This document shows, piece by piece, positions 53,344 through 64,000 of a stretch of 64,000 nt of DNA. The translations under genes were made by a program, and so were the position numbers. Positions within the stretch are counted from its first letter, which is position 1, and each line of letters opens with the position of its first letter. The DNA comes from Tieghemostelium lacteum (Eukaryota > Evosea > Eumycetozoa > Dictyosteliales > Raperosteliaceae): NCBI GenBank assembly GCA_001606155.1, contig LODT01000001.1, forward strand, positions 1 through 64,000, written 5' to 3'. Below the pieces are notes generated by a model. It made no database searches and was not told the origin of the DNA. It saw only the letters and a list, made by a program, of their open reading frames with translations.

Positions 53344-56262
53344 ACAGATGTATCAGAAGTAGACAAAGTTACATTTGAAACACAAAATATATCATTTAAT
53401 TGTGACTCAACAGATTTCAAATAGTCATACAATGATATTGGTGAGTTACTAATGTGAATTGAAATTTGAGCCTCGTCAGGTCTACCAATTACACCATCAT
53501 CTCTCATATGTTGTAATAATCTATTAATTGATTCTCTAACTTTAATAATATGTTCAAATCTTTGATAATTTTCACTATTTTCATATTCACTTGGCTACAA
53601 ATTTAGATAGAATTAATAATTAATTTGAAAGAGTAAATCTAATATATATATACATACTAAATGAATCCAACCTTTTTGGAAAATTGAATCTTTTGGAGAA
53701 TTAAAGTGATATTGATGTTTATAGACATCTTCAGAGGTGTGAACAGTAATTGGTGATAATGCTCTATTCATTACATCTAATATCTTAAATAATACAGTTT
53801 GTGATGATCTTCTAGAGATGTTATTTGGATTCTCTACATAGAGTCTCTGTTTAATGACATCAAAATAAAATGATGAAATTTCATTAGAGAAATTAATCAA
53901 TTCGTTATAGACTTTATGGAATTGGAAGGTGTCATATGACTTTGTAATAAATTCTTGTAAAGAATATAATCTATGTAATGCATATTTATCCAACTATTTT
54001 TGTAAATTAGTATTAAAGTTGGTTTTTTTTGGAAAATTTAATATAATAGGAAAAACTTACTAGTGATAATTGTGAATATGGAACTTCATTATGTTTTGGA
54101 TTATAATCAAAGTTTGAAGCTAACATAAATCTAAGGGTATTTCTAAGTTTTTTAACATTATCCAATGCTTTAGAGAGAATGTTTGGACCTATATTTACAT
54201 CTCTAGAGTAATCAGATGCTGCTACCCAAGTTCTAAGAAGATCAACACCATATGGTGGATGTGTAGCTTTATTAGGACCACCATTGATAACTTGAGAAGG
54301 TACTATAGTATTACCAATGGATTTTGACATTTTTTGACCTTTTTCATCTAAAACAAAACCGTGAGTAACTACATTTCTAAAAGGTTCTCTAGAACGTACA
54401 CAAACACTTGTTAATAAACTTGACTGGAACCAACCTCTATGTTGATCACTACCTTCGAGATAGATATCAGCTGCACCATCTTCTGGGATTATACCACGTT
54501 GCACTAGTACACCTCTCCATGAAACACCACTATCAAACCAAACATCCATAGTATCACTTCCCTTTACCAATTTATCTGAAAGATGTTTAAATTCCTCTGG
54601 TAGAAGATCCTTTGTATCCATAGCAAACCAACAATCTGAACCATGTTCAGCAAACAATTGCTTAATTCTCTCAATAGTCTGCTGATTTATAAAAGTTTCA
54701 TTAGAATCACGGTAATAGAATACAGGTATTGGTACACCCCAGTATCTTTGTCTTGATATACACCAATCAGCTCGCTTACTAACCATTGAAGATAATCTAT
54801 TGCTACCTGATGGTGGAACCATATTCACCTGAGCAACACATTCCACAGCACGTTCTTGAACATCAGTTAGATCTACAAACCATTGTTTTGTAGTACGAAT
54901 TATAATAGGTTTCTTAGTTCTCCAATCATATGGATACTTGTGAACATAGTCTTCAACCTTCAACAATGTACCCAAACCCAATAAATCTTGAATTACAGCT
55001 TGGTTACCTGACCCTAATACCTCAAGACCTTGGAATTTCTCACCAAGTTCAGAAGTAAATCTACCATTATCATCAACAGGACTTACTATAGGTAAATGGT
55101 TATATTTTGATTTTACAATATGAAAATCTTCAACACCATGTCCAGGTGCAGTATGAACTAAACCAGTACCAGATCCCTCAATAACATGATCACCTAGAAT
55201 AATTGGTGATTCTCTATTAAATTGTGGATGTTTAGTTACTGTGTATTCTAATTCTTGACCTTTCATCTCCAAAACAATTGGTAAATCCATAGATAATGAT
55301 TTTCTAAGAGTTTCTAATCTCTCTTTAGAAATGATTAGGTATTCATTATCATTGGATTTTACGACTAAATAATCCATAGAAGGGTTAACACAAATAGCTT
55401 GATTTGCAGGTATAGTCCATGGAGTAGTAGTCCAAATCACAGCATAGACTTTAGAACCATCTGACAATTGTGAAAGTAAGTTATTTAAACTTTTTGATTT
55501 ACTTGATTGTACTTTGAATTTTACAAAAATGGATTTACTAACATGATTATCATTGTATTCCAATTCTGCATCTGCTAAAGCAGTCTTTGAAGATGGTGAC
55601 CAATGTACAGGTTTAATGTCACGATATATATAACCTTTTTCAAACATTTCATAAAATGTCTGAATTTGAGCTACTTCATAACGAGGTTCCAGTGTCTTAT
55701 AAGGATCTTCCCAATCTCCCATCACACCAAGTACTTTAAAACTAGCTTTCTGCTTTTCAAGTTCCTTATGAGCAAAATCAGCAGCAATCTTTCTAACCTC
55801 AATAGGAGACATCTTGGACCGATCTTTAATTTTCTCAAATGCCTTTTGTTCAATTGGTAAACCATGACAATCCCAACCTGGAATATAATTCACTTTATAT
55901 CCCCTAAGCATTTTATAACGATTTGTAATGTCTTTAAGAATCTTATTCAATGCATGACCCATATGTAAATCACCATTAGCATAAGGAGGTCCATCATGAA
56001 ATATCCATTCTGGTCCATTTCTATTATGCTCCTTTTGCCATTGATAGAGTTCATATGGATCCTTTAGTAGTTTAGGTTCATTTACAGAGGCATTAGCTTT
56101 CATTGTAAATGTAGTTTTTGGTAGATTCAATGTATTGGCAAATGAATGATCAATATTATTATTACTACTATCATCTGAATAGTATCTTAATCCAATACTA
56201 TTTTTGAATACATTATTACTATTATTCTTAAATAGTAATCTTTTACCAAAAGACACTAACAT
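53088..56262 (-). CDS. iars2: Mitochondrial isoleucyl-tRNA synthetase
   Basis: Exons 54061-56262, 53658-53993 and 53088-53594; introns 67 and 63 nt; all phase 0; 1,014 residues. The N-terminal ~45 residues (MLVSFGKRLLFKNNSNN...) look like a mitochondrial presequence. Class I synthetase marks: GPPYANGDLHMGHALNK (HIGH, about residue 99), GWDCHGLPIE, the editing domain (TTPWTIPANQAICVN; TAPGHGVEDF), and KMSKSIGN (about residue 644). The C-terminal part has the anticodon-binding helices and the bacterial-type zinc motif CPRCWRH ... CLPCDQIL, as in organellar and bacterial IleRS. A Gln tract near 53300-53340 interrupts the C-terminal domain. Charges tRNA-Ile in mitochondria. Confidence 0.95.
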
Positions 56263-56707
56263 TTTAGTTACGAAAAGCCGAAAAAATTAAAATTTTTGAT
56301 TGAAGATGAATTTTGAAGAGTTATTCTAATTTTTATTCCTAAAATAACAAAAAGCTTTTTAATAATTAAGATCATCTAATTTTTAATATTTATAATTTCA
56401 TGACCCGGTTTGAATTATTCAAAGCTAATGTTAGTGGAGTGGGAATCCTCAGTCTGATTTGCTCTAATTTTAATATTACAAAGTGAAATTATAATTCTTG
56501 ACAAATTTATTGTATAATACGTTTTCATAGATAAATTCTTATTAAAATTTGTAATATAAATAAAATCCGTGAGAAAAAAATAGCAAAAGTGTGAAATTCT
56601 GAACAATGGTTTGTGGTAAAAAATTTGTAAAATTAGATACAGGTTTACAAATAAAAAAAATCATTAAAATATATATTTTTATATATATTGAATTTAATAG
56701 TACAACT
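56263..56707. other. Divergent promoter spacer
   Basis: 445 bp between the IleRS start and the FG-GAP gene start. AT-rich apart from a slightly GC-richer stretch near 56400-56470 containing TTTGAATTATTCAAA, an almost perfect palindrome. I found no cloverleaf there. Confidence 0.45.
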
Positions 56708-58806
56708 ATGAAAATATATCTATTATTAATTTTAATATGTGTTGGTTGGAATGATGCATTTCCAGCTTCAACAGCAAAGTTAAATAATACAAATAGTTTT
56801 TCAATTGATAGTAGCACATTTTTAGGTTTTCTTTTAAATCAAATAAGTTATTCAATTGGAACTTGTGATATCAATGGTGATGGTAAAAAGGTATTATATT
56901 AAATATTAAAAGAATATAATAAAACACTTTGAACTAATTTTAAATATTTGTTACTAAGGATATAATTTTTTATAATGGTGATGGTTATGTGGTACTTTTT
57001 GGTGATATTTCTAGATTTAATAAAACTAGACCAATATCTGATTCATTTGCAGATGGTAAAAATGGATTTAAAATTCATGTACTTGAACCTGAGGGATTCC
57101 CAGCTTGTGGTGATGTGAATGGGGATGGAATTGATGATATATTGATTACAGATTCTATGTGGTATATTGGAGAAGTATTTATAATTTATGGTAGTAAAAG
57201 ACCATTTCAAGCTACAATTGATACTTTGGATGGGATTAATGGCTTTAAAATTGTTGGTAAAGGTAGTGAAGGTTTAGGTGTAGGTAAGGCAATTTGTGAT
57301 GTAAATGGAGATGGAGTAAAAGATATAGTAATTTCAACATTTTATGGATTCTATGGTGGTTTTACAGAAACTAATAGCATCTATGTAATATATGGCCTTA
57401 AAAATGGATCAAAGTTCACTAAAGCTAATAATGGAGAATATGATAGAGATGAACTTGTAGAGGGAAAAGGTTTTAAAATGAATGATCTTTATTCAGCTAC
57501 CCTGACTTGTGGTGACATTAATAATGATGGTTATGAAGATATATATTTACTCAATCCCAGAAGTCGAATTGTTTTGGGTAAAGCAACTTTTCCTTTTAAC
57601 TATGAACCAAAACTTGATGGTAAAGAGGTAGTTAGAATCCCTGGAATTACATGGGATGTAGATAATCCAGAAAATCGTTTTGGTAGTTCAAGCTTTGGAG
57701 ATTTCAATGGAGACGGTTTGACAGATATGGCAGTCACCAATGGGAACTATTCGTCATATGAAGTCTACATCATTTTTGGAAAACAAAATGAAACTTGGCC
57801 TTCAATATTTGATGTCAAAAGTAGAAATTCCTCCAATGTGATTGCTTTTACAAAAGGAAGTGGTTCAAAAGCTTATAACTGTGATTCATTGATGATGGGA
57901 GATATCAATGGTGATGGTTTTGATGATCTTCAGTGTTACTCACCAGAGTTTGTTTGGGTTGTGTATGGTAGTGATAAACCATTTGCATCAGTAGTGGACT
58001 TGTCAGCTACTACCTCACCTTTAGTTGACGAATGTAGGGGTTTAATATTCCAACAAGTCGATGGTAGTGTGCTTGCCAATGCTGATTTTAATAATGATAA
58101 AATTATGGATTTAGTAGTTATTCAAAATAGGGTACTTTATGGTGTCTATGGTGAGAAAGTGCCAATGAGTGCATCATTAGGTTTAATAGATACAAGATTA
58201 GAATATTCAGCAAACGGTAGTTATATTCTCTTGGAAGGTAATTATAGTCCAGTCTATGGAAAGTGTCCACTCTCTAGTATCACAGTACAAGTTATAAATC
58301 CACAGCCTAGTGATTCATTAGATATTGATTCATCCAATAACATTACAGTCAAAAAGGTATCTCCAAGTACCATTATCATTTACAACAAGAATCGTGACCC
58401 CCGTTTCCTTCAAAAAATTGCAAAAATTAAATATTCGACTCAAAGAAATGATAGTATTGCTAATATCAATTTTAATTACCCTGGATTCATTGATGAAACC
58501 ATATCAGTTAATACCATATCTCCTACTATTCCACAAACCAATATATTCACTTGTATATGTACAGCTAACAATACCTGTAGTGATTTCCTCTGTGTTCCAC
58601 CTGGTACAAATGATACCAACGCAGGGTGTGCAAAGTACCCTTGTAGCTATGGACTAGAATGTAACTCTAATGTTAATAAATGTGTATTCCCAAGTGAATG
58701 TATATCATGTACTGATTATAAATGTCGTAGTAATGAAAAATGTGAATTACGAAAATCAACTAATGCCAAAATTTGCAAACTCTTTCCATATTGCTTGTTA
58801 AAATAA
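56708..58806 (+). CDS. Secreted FG-GAP (integrin-alpha-like beta-propeller) protein
   Basis: Exons 56708-56890 and 56959-58806 (68-nt intron, phase 0); 676 residues. MKIYLLLILICVGWNDAFPA is a signal peptide. Seven calcium-loop repeats of the FG-GAP type follow: DINGDGKKDI, DVNGDGIDDI, DVNGDGVKDI, DINNDGYEDI, DFNGDGLTDM, DINGDGFDDL and a weaker DFNNDKIMDL. They would build a seven-bladed propeller as in integrin alpha chains and GPI-phospholipase D. The C-terminal 100 residues are Cys-rich (CICTANNTCSDFLC, CSYGLECNSN, CISCTDYKC), a style common in dictyostelid surface proteins. No membrane anchor is visible, so it is likely secreted; an adhesion or matrix role is inferred. Confidence 0.88.
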
Positions 58807-59382
58807 CATATTATATAATATAAAAATAAAATTAATTTTGATTTAAAAAAACAGTTATTTGATTTGAATTTAATTAGAAAAGGATTTTTGTACATAATGA
58901 TAGCAACATGTATATGTATTCTTGCATTTGATTTTCAGGTGTTTCCAGAAGATTTGGTAAAACTGAAACTATGGTATCGCACCAATGGATATTGGTATTG
59001 TTCTCTCAAGATCCTTAGTATCAAGACAAGCTAGATATGACCAATTCAAGATACTAATGAAGTTGATGCTAAAAAGGGACCAATACCAAGACTACATAAA
59101 AATAGTCATTGTCCAGACTCTCACTGATTATTCACACCCTCAAATCTAATATACCATTGGCTAAAATAGGATTCGTTCATATGAAAATCACAAAATCTGT
59201 AAACTATCAAAAACACTCCTCTGAATATGGTGTGCATTGGAACTCTTTTTCATTTAAAGGTTACTATTTTTGAACTCTAAATGAATAGAAAGATAGTTAT
59301 TTATAATTATAATGAAATGGAACTTTTATTTATACATTTTTTTAAAAATTATAAGATATGATTTTGGTTTTGTTGGAATAAT
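58807..59382. other. Spacer with a GC-richer, coding-like relic
   Basis: 576 bp between convergent genes. From about 58935 to 59230 composition is less AT-rich than other spacers. A plus-strand ATG frame at 58985-59149 encodes 54 residues (MDIGIVLSRSLVSRQARYDQ...), and another frame at about 58930-59030 reads VFPEDLVKLKLWYRTNGYWY. Neither connects to a recognisable gene. It looks like a gene remnant; family unknown. Confidence 0.35.
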
Positions 59383-61129
59383 TTATTCATTTGAACAACC
59401 AACAAAGTTTGAACTGAAAATTTCATTTTCAAAGAGAGATGGTTGAACTTTAAAAGTATCCTTTTCAATATCATAAATGTAGATATTTCTATCTCTTTCA
59501 ACAATGAGATAGATGGTGTTATTACCATCAAAGAATGATTTGGTGTAGTTTGGTGAACAGCCTGGTTTAGCTAGACGAGTGCAGATACCTTGCTTATTGA
59601 TACTGTACCAACCAGCAGTCCAAGTGAAGCAATAGTAGAGTTCTTTTGAAGGCACCCAAATACCAGAGTTAATGAGAACATTGGTATCAGTAACCTTACA
59701 TAAATGTTCAACTTTACCAGTCTTGCAATCAAATATATCCAATCTATTCAACCAACTGTTAGTGGTATTGTAACCACCAATAAGGTATACCAAACCATTG
59801 TCATAGGTCATACTGAGATAGGATGAATTGATTAGTTTGTTACCAACTTCCTTGAACTCTTCAGTACGAATGTTAAATGTAAAGATGCTCTTGATGTCGT
59901 CTTTATTCGATAGACAATAGCCACCAAAGATATAGATCAAATCCTGTCCATCATAGACAGCTGAACATGAAGATGAGGTATTACAACCAAACTTAATCTC
60001 TCTCCAAGCTGGTTTATCAGCAGTAGTGTCTAGAACCCAAGCCTTATCTCTGTCAAACATGTAAATAATCTGATCAATTACAGTGTAATGCCAGAAGAAT
60101 GACATGAAAGGTGGACTATTTGGAGCACCAGCTTTAAGAATTAACTTAACATCACCAGTTACGATATTATATTTCTCAACACCATCTTTACCATAGGTAT
60201 AGATAACACAATTTGCCTCAGAACTAGTCTTATTGGTGCTGCCTTTATACTGCAATGGTACAGAACGTTTCTGTTGAATTTTCAATAGAGAATTGATGGT
60301 GGTATCAGTGGTACTGTCAACAAATGAATAGATACGATAGAGGTTATTGTCCAATGTTTTACCAGTACTAGCCAATGCCTCGTAGTAGTCAGTTACCAAT
60401 TTCATATTCTTTTCATCGTCATCTTGAGTTGGTTTAAATTGTTCAAATTCAGTGATAAATTCTTTGGATTGTTGAATTTCGTTTTCAACCTTACTTAAAA
60501 AGGTAGCAAGAGTCTCTTCATTCTCATCATGATAGCTCTTTAATTCTCTCTTTAGTTCAACTTCTCTATAGTGCAATTGGTCATGTAACTTTTTGAAATG
60601 ATCTGAAATTAATAGAGTCTGTTCATCATAGTGTTTTTGAACACTATCTTGAAACAATTGATAATTTATATCCTTTTCACCAATTCTCTCTTCAACAACT
60701 GCTTTCAAATCATCTGAGAATTTCTTTGAATTTTTTAATATATTTTCAAGTAATTCTTCATAATCAACCTATTTAAATTGTAAAAGAAAAATATAAATTT
60801 TATAATAATAATAATTTATTGCGTTAGAGAGAGAGTGTGTGTTTAATTCTTATAAGATTAAATATACATACTACTTCATGACCGGGATGAAATGCCAAAC
60901 ATTTAGCACAAATTGCTGTACGACATTTAGTACAAAACAAATCTGTAGATTTAACATGTTTATTTGGTAAACATGGTGACTTTGGGATAACTGCAGTGGT
61001 AGTAGTAATTTTCTCTTCTTTTTTTGGAGATACAACTATTTGTTTATCTTTTGCTTCTTCATCACTGCTAATATCGCTTTCGCTTCCACTTAGAGAATCT
61101 TCAGAGTCAGAGTTTTGTATTTTAACCAT
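59383..61129 (-). CDS. B-box / kelch-repeat protein
   Basis: Exons 60872-61129 and 59383-60768 (103-nt intron, phase 0); 547 residues from the ATG at 61129. A second in-frame ATG 27 bases upstream (61156) is possible. A Ser/Asp/Glu-rich start is followed by a B-box zinc finger (CLPNKHVKSTDLFCTKCRTAICAKCLAFHPGHEV), then a coiled coil to about residue 220. Residues about 270-545 hold kelch-like propeller units (IYIFGGYCLSNKDDIKSIFTF, LVYLIGGYNTTNSWLNRLDIF). The plan resembles TRIM proteins without a RING finger, and is a common dictyostelid expansion. A cytosolic scaffold role is inferred; no ubiquitin-ligase domain is present. Confidence 0.85.
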
Positions 61130-61376
61130 CTTTTTTAATTTGTTCAATATAAACATATAAACTTTATAAAAGATTTATAAAAGATTTGGTTTTTTTTTTT
61201 TAATTTCTCAATCAAAACCTTTTCTAATTTTTTTTTGAGAAAATATCTTTTGTGCATTTGAGTTGATAAATTTAGTATCGTTGAAAAAAAAAATATCAAC
61301 CGACTCATAAATTTACAATTCAAACACAAAGCTATCATGATTTTTATTAACAAAAGTAATATATGAAGTTTCATTT

Positions 61377-61878
61377 TTATTGTAAGGGTGTTAAAATTTT
61401 GTTTTGTGTGTTGTTATTGTTATTATTATTATTATTATTATTTAGATTAGACTTTAATAAATTTAAAATAGATTTTGTTAGTTCTTTAAAATCTACTGGT
61501 TTTGGAATGTGATAGTTAAATTGGTTGGTTTTGATTTTTTCTTTATCGAGTTCAGTTGCAAATGCAGTTAATGCAATTACAGGTATATTATTTAGATGTA
61601 TTTCTGAATTTTGATTCTCACGAATTTTCTTGATTAGAGAGTATCCATCTTCATTTGGAATGGAGATATCTGTGATTACAATGTCTGGTAGTCTATTATT
61701 ACACAAATAATAATAGGCATCCTTTACAGTTAGAAATGATATAATTTGATTGGCTCCTAATTTATACAGCATTGTAGATAACATTTGTAATGTATCTTCA
61801 ATGTCATCAATTAACATTATTGATAATCCTTTTAATGGTTTATCATTATTCTGTTGTTGATGTTGTTGATGATGATGA

Positions 61879-61963
<85 letters not shown>

Positions 61964-64000
61964 GAATTGGTTGTGTATTGTGGTGATGAAGTGGATGATG
62001 ATTATTATGATTATGATGATTGTCATCCTCACAACTACCAAAGTCATCATCAGATCTAGGAGTTATAATACGACTACTTATAGAAGAAGCAGTTTGGAAA
62101 GGAGATGAACTTGGTGACATTGTAAATCTAGAACTATCATCAGAACCCAGATCAATTTCATCTTCATAGGAACCACCACGAAGTCTCTTTGATTTCATTA
62201 TACTATTTGAACTTGAGCTACTTAAAATAGTGTTGGTAGGTGATAGAGGACTGTATTCAAGATCTTGTTCTTCCATCAATGGTAATAATATAGTAAATGT
62301 AGAACCTTTATCTAAACCATCAGAATGAGCATAGATGGCACCTCCATGAATAGATATAATATCCTGTACAATGGATAAACCAATACCCAAACCACCAAAG
62401 TTTCTAGTAGTGCTAGTCTCAGCTTGACTATATCTATCAAAAACTTTTGGAATAAATTGTGGATCAATACCTCTACCATTATCAGAGACAATGATAACTG
62501 ACCAATGATGATGTGATACAATACTAAATTCCTGGTCCATACAAAAACCTTTAATTACAGGTAACTGATGTGTTGGTGATCCCCAATTACTACCAGATGG
62601 ACAATCAAATCTGGAAAGTACCACTTTAATAGTTCCACCTTCTGGTGTGAATTTTAATGAATTTACAATCAAATTCCACAGACACTGTTGAATACGGTTT
62701 TGGTCACCATTAATATACAATAATTGTTTACTTTGTAGAGTTGATGTGAAATCAGCTTCCAATTTAATCTTCTTTGTCTCAGCCATCAGTGATAGATCAT
62801 GCATTGACATTTGTACAAGTAAACTTAGATTGAATGGACAACTATTCAATCTAAATTTACCACTAATCACCAATGACATATCCAATAGATCATTAACCAT
62901 TTGATTCTGTGATAGTGCACATCTTTCAATAGTATCCAATCCCTTTTTGAAATTATATAAATTCAAATACATTCCATTTGATTTTGTACTATTAATATTA
63001 TGTATATTGTTATTTGTCTGCTGTTGCTGTTGTTGTTGAAGGGATAAAGTATCAATTTCTAATTTTAAAACTTGGCACCAACCTAAGATTCCATTTAAAG
63101 GTGTTCTAAGTTCATGAGATAGATTCATAAAGAATTCATCTTTTGATTTCATGGCATTATTGAGTAGGGTTCTTTCATTTTCTAGTTCAACTACTAGAGT
63201 TTGAAGATCATGTTTTTGATTTGCCAATTGACTGACAAGATGATTGAGATCACTAGAGGCAGTTTGTAGTTCCTCTTGTAGGAACTGTTTAGCCTTCTTC
63301 ATTGTCATAATATTCATAGTACGAGCTACCAATTCCTCCGAGGAAAATGGTTTATTTACATAATCAGCAACACCATTACTAAGTAATTTGACACGAAGAT
63401 TATCATCAGCTTTTGCAGTCAATAGGAGAATGGGTATATTATCAAATTCCTCATGACTACGAATCTCACCAACCATTTCATCACCAGTCATTCTAGGCAT
63501 CATACAATCAGTTACAATCAAATCGGGTTTGAGTAACTTTGTTTTCTCCAGACCTTCTACACCATCAAAAGCAGTTTGAACAAAATAGTATTTGCTCAAC
63601 AGTTCACATATAAATCTATTCATTTCTACATTGTCTTCGACTACCAGTACCACTGGTTTATTAAATGTATTCTCAGTCTCCAATTTAAAAGTCTCCCTAT
63701 CTTCAAGCTCCTCAACTGCAGTCAAAGCAATTGACTCAATACCTAGAATACTACCCATAGTAATCTCATTTTGATTACTAATCTCTTCATGACCCTTCTC
63801 ATCTGTGTCCACCAACTGTGTTTCATCTTCGCAAATGGTACTACTAATACCATGACTCGAATTCAAATCCATCTTTGTCATTAAATCCATTTCATTAGAC
63901 TTTTTATGATGTTCCATAATCTCTTCTTTTAACTTTTCGGTTTTACTATTATTATTATTATTACTATTCTGCTTTTGAGAAACATTACTGTCACTAACTG
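61377..64000 (-). CDS. Hybrid histidine kinase REC-HisKA-HATPase-REC, 5' end cut by window edge
   Basis: The minus-strand frame is open from the stop at 61377 to the right edge; an ATG at 63917 exists but the frame continues upstream (Asn tract, KLKEEI), so the true start may lie outside. Counting from that ATG: receiver 1 (about 88-205: VVEDNVEMNR, LIVTDCMMPRMTGDE with the phospho-Asp, NKPFS), a coiled linker, HisKA with NLSHELRTPLNGILGW (His at about 268), HATPase_c with NSLKFTPEGG, VSDNGRGIDP and GGLGIGLSIV, then Ser-rich and ~30-Gln linker, and receiver 2 (IMLIDDIEDT, DIVITDISIPNEDGY, PKPVD). All catalytic residues are present. No membrane helix in the visible part. Phosphate likely passes to RdeA and RegA, controlling cAMP, by analogy with Dictyostelium Dhk proteins. 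Confidence 0.92.

Noticed and set aside
56400-56470. tRNA-like stretch with a GC-richer patch
   Set aside because: No acceptor stem, anticodon stem or proper B box could be paired on either strand.
61790-62108. Hydrophobic poly-Leu and poly-Val frames opposite the kinase Gln tract
   Set aside because: Antisense readings of a CAA/CAG repeat; the same holds opposite other Gln and Asn tracts (34655-34894, 42230-42544, 37179-37367).
1-64000. Transposons, retroelements or virus-like elements
   Set aside because: No reverse transcriptase, integrase, transposase, long terminal repeat or target-site duplication was recognised in the window.

Overview
The window is the end of a eukaryotic chromosome, most likely from a social amoeba (dictyostelid). 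It opens with a telomere and a subtelomeric repeat. About 27 compact protein genes follow, with short introns (57-200 nt, GT...AG), AT-rich spacers, and long poly-Gln and poly-Asn runs in coding sequence. Typical dictyostelid content includes a GH9 cellulase, a REC-kinase-REC hybrid histidine kinase, an FG-GAP surface protein and a B-box/kelch protein. Coding sequence looks less AT-rich than in D. discoideum, whose chromosomes end in rDNA-like sequence. I therefore infer another dictyostelid group; the species is not resolved.

Layout. 1-150: perfect ACCCT telomere. 151-1760: subtelomere with a 10-bp repeat and its decayed edge. 1761-13500: accessory zone with a gene fragment, an F-box-like gene, a head-to-head pair of paralogues of unknown family, two genes whose reading frames are broken, and a secreted Cys-rich protein. 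13806-24746: one giant gene for a bacterial-type alpha-2-macroglobulin of about 3,620 residues. It carries a Ras-like GTPase in circularly permuted order in its bait-region position and has lost the thioester motif. I consider this the most striking object in the window. 25008-37944: CLEC16A/Ema homologue, ribosomal protein S9, RMI2, an NTF2-like protein and an active-site-intact myotubularin. 38051-38821: a decayed Lys/Glu-rich gene. 39192-42549: two ER genes, STT3 and derlin. 42605-52967: a two-helix membrane protein, GH9 cellulase, RBM34/Nop12, NUDT19-like Nudix, sarcosine-oxidase-like flavoenzyme, a 62-residue two-exon gene, a PPR protein and a RanBP-domain FG protein. 53088-64000: mitochondrial IleRS, FG-GAP protein, B-box/kelch protein, and a hybrid histidine kinase that runs off the right edge.

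Genes are not in operons. Neighbours are mostly divergent or convergent with 50-500 bp between them. Functional groupings are loose: STT3 and derlin both act in the ER (N-glycosylation and ER-associated degradation); IleRS and the PPR protein are mitochondrial; NUDT19-like and sarcosine-oxidase-like enzymes are peroxisomal in other eukaryotes; CLEC16A and myotubularin act on endosomes and autophagy. Splice sites were assigned by eye from reading phase and family conservation. No rRNA, tRNA, CRISPR array or transposon was recognised.
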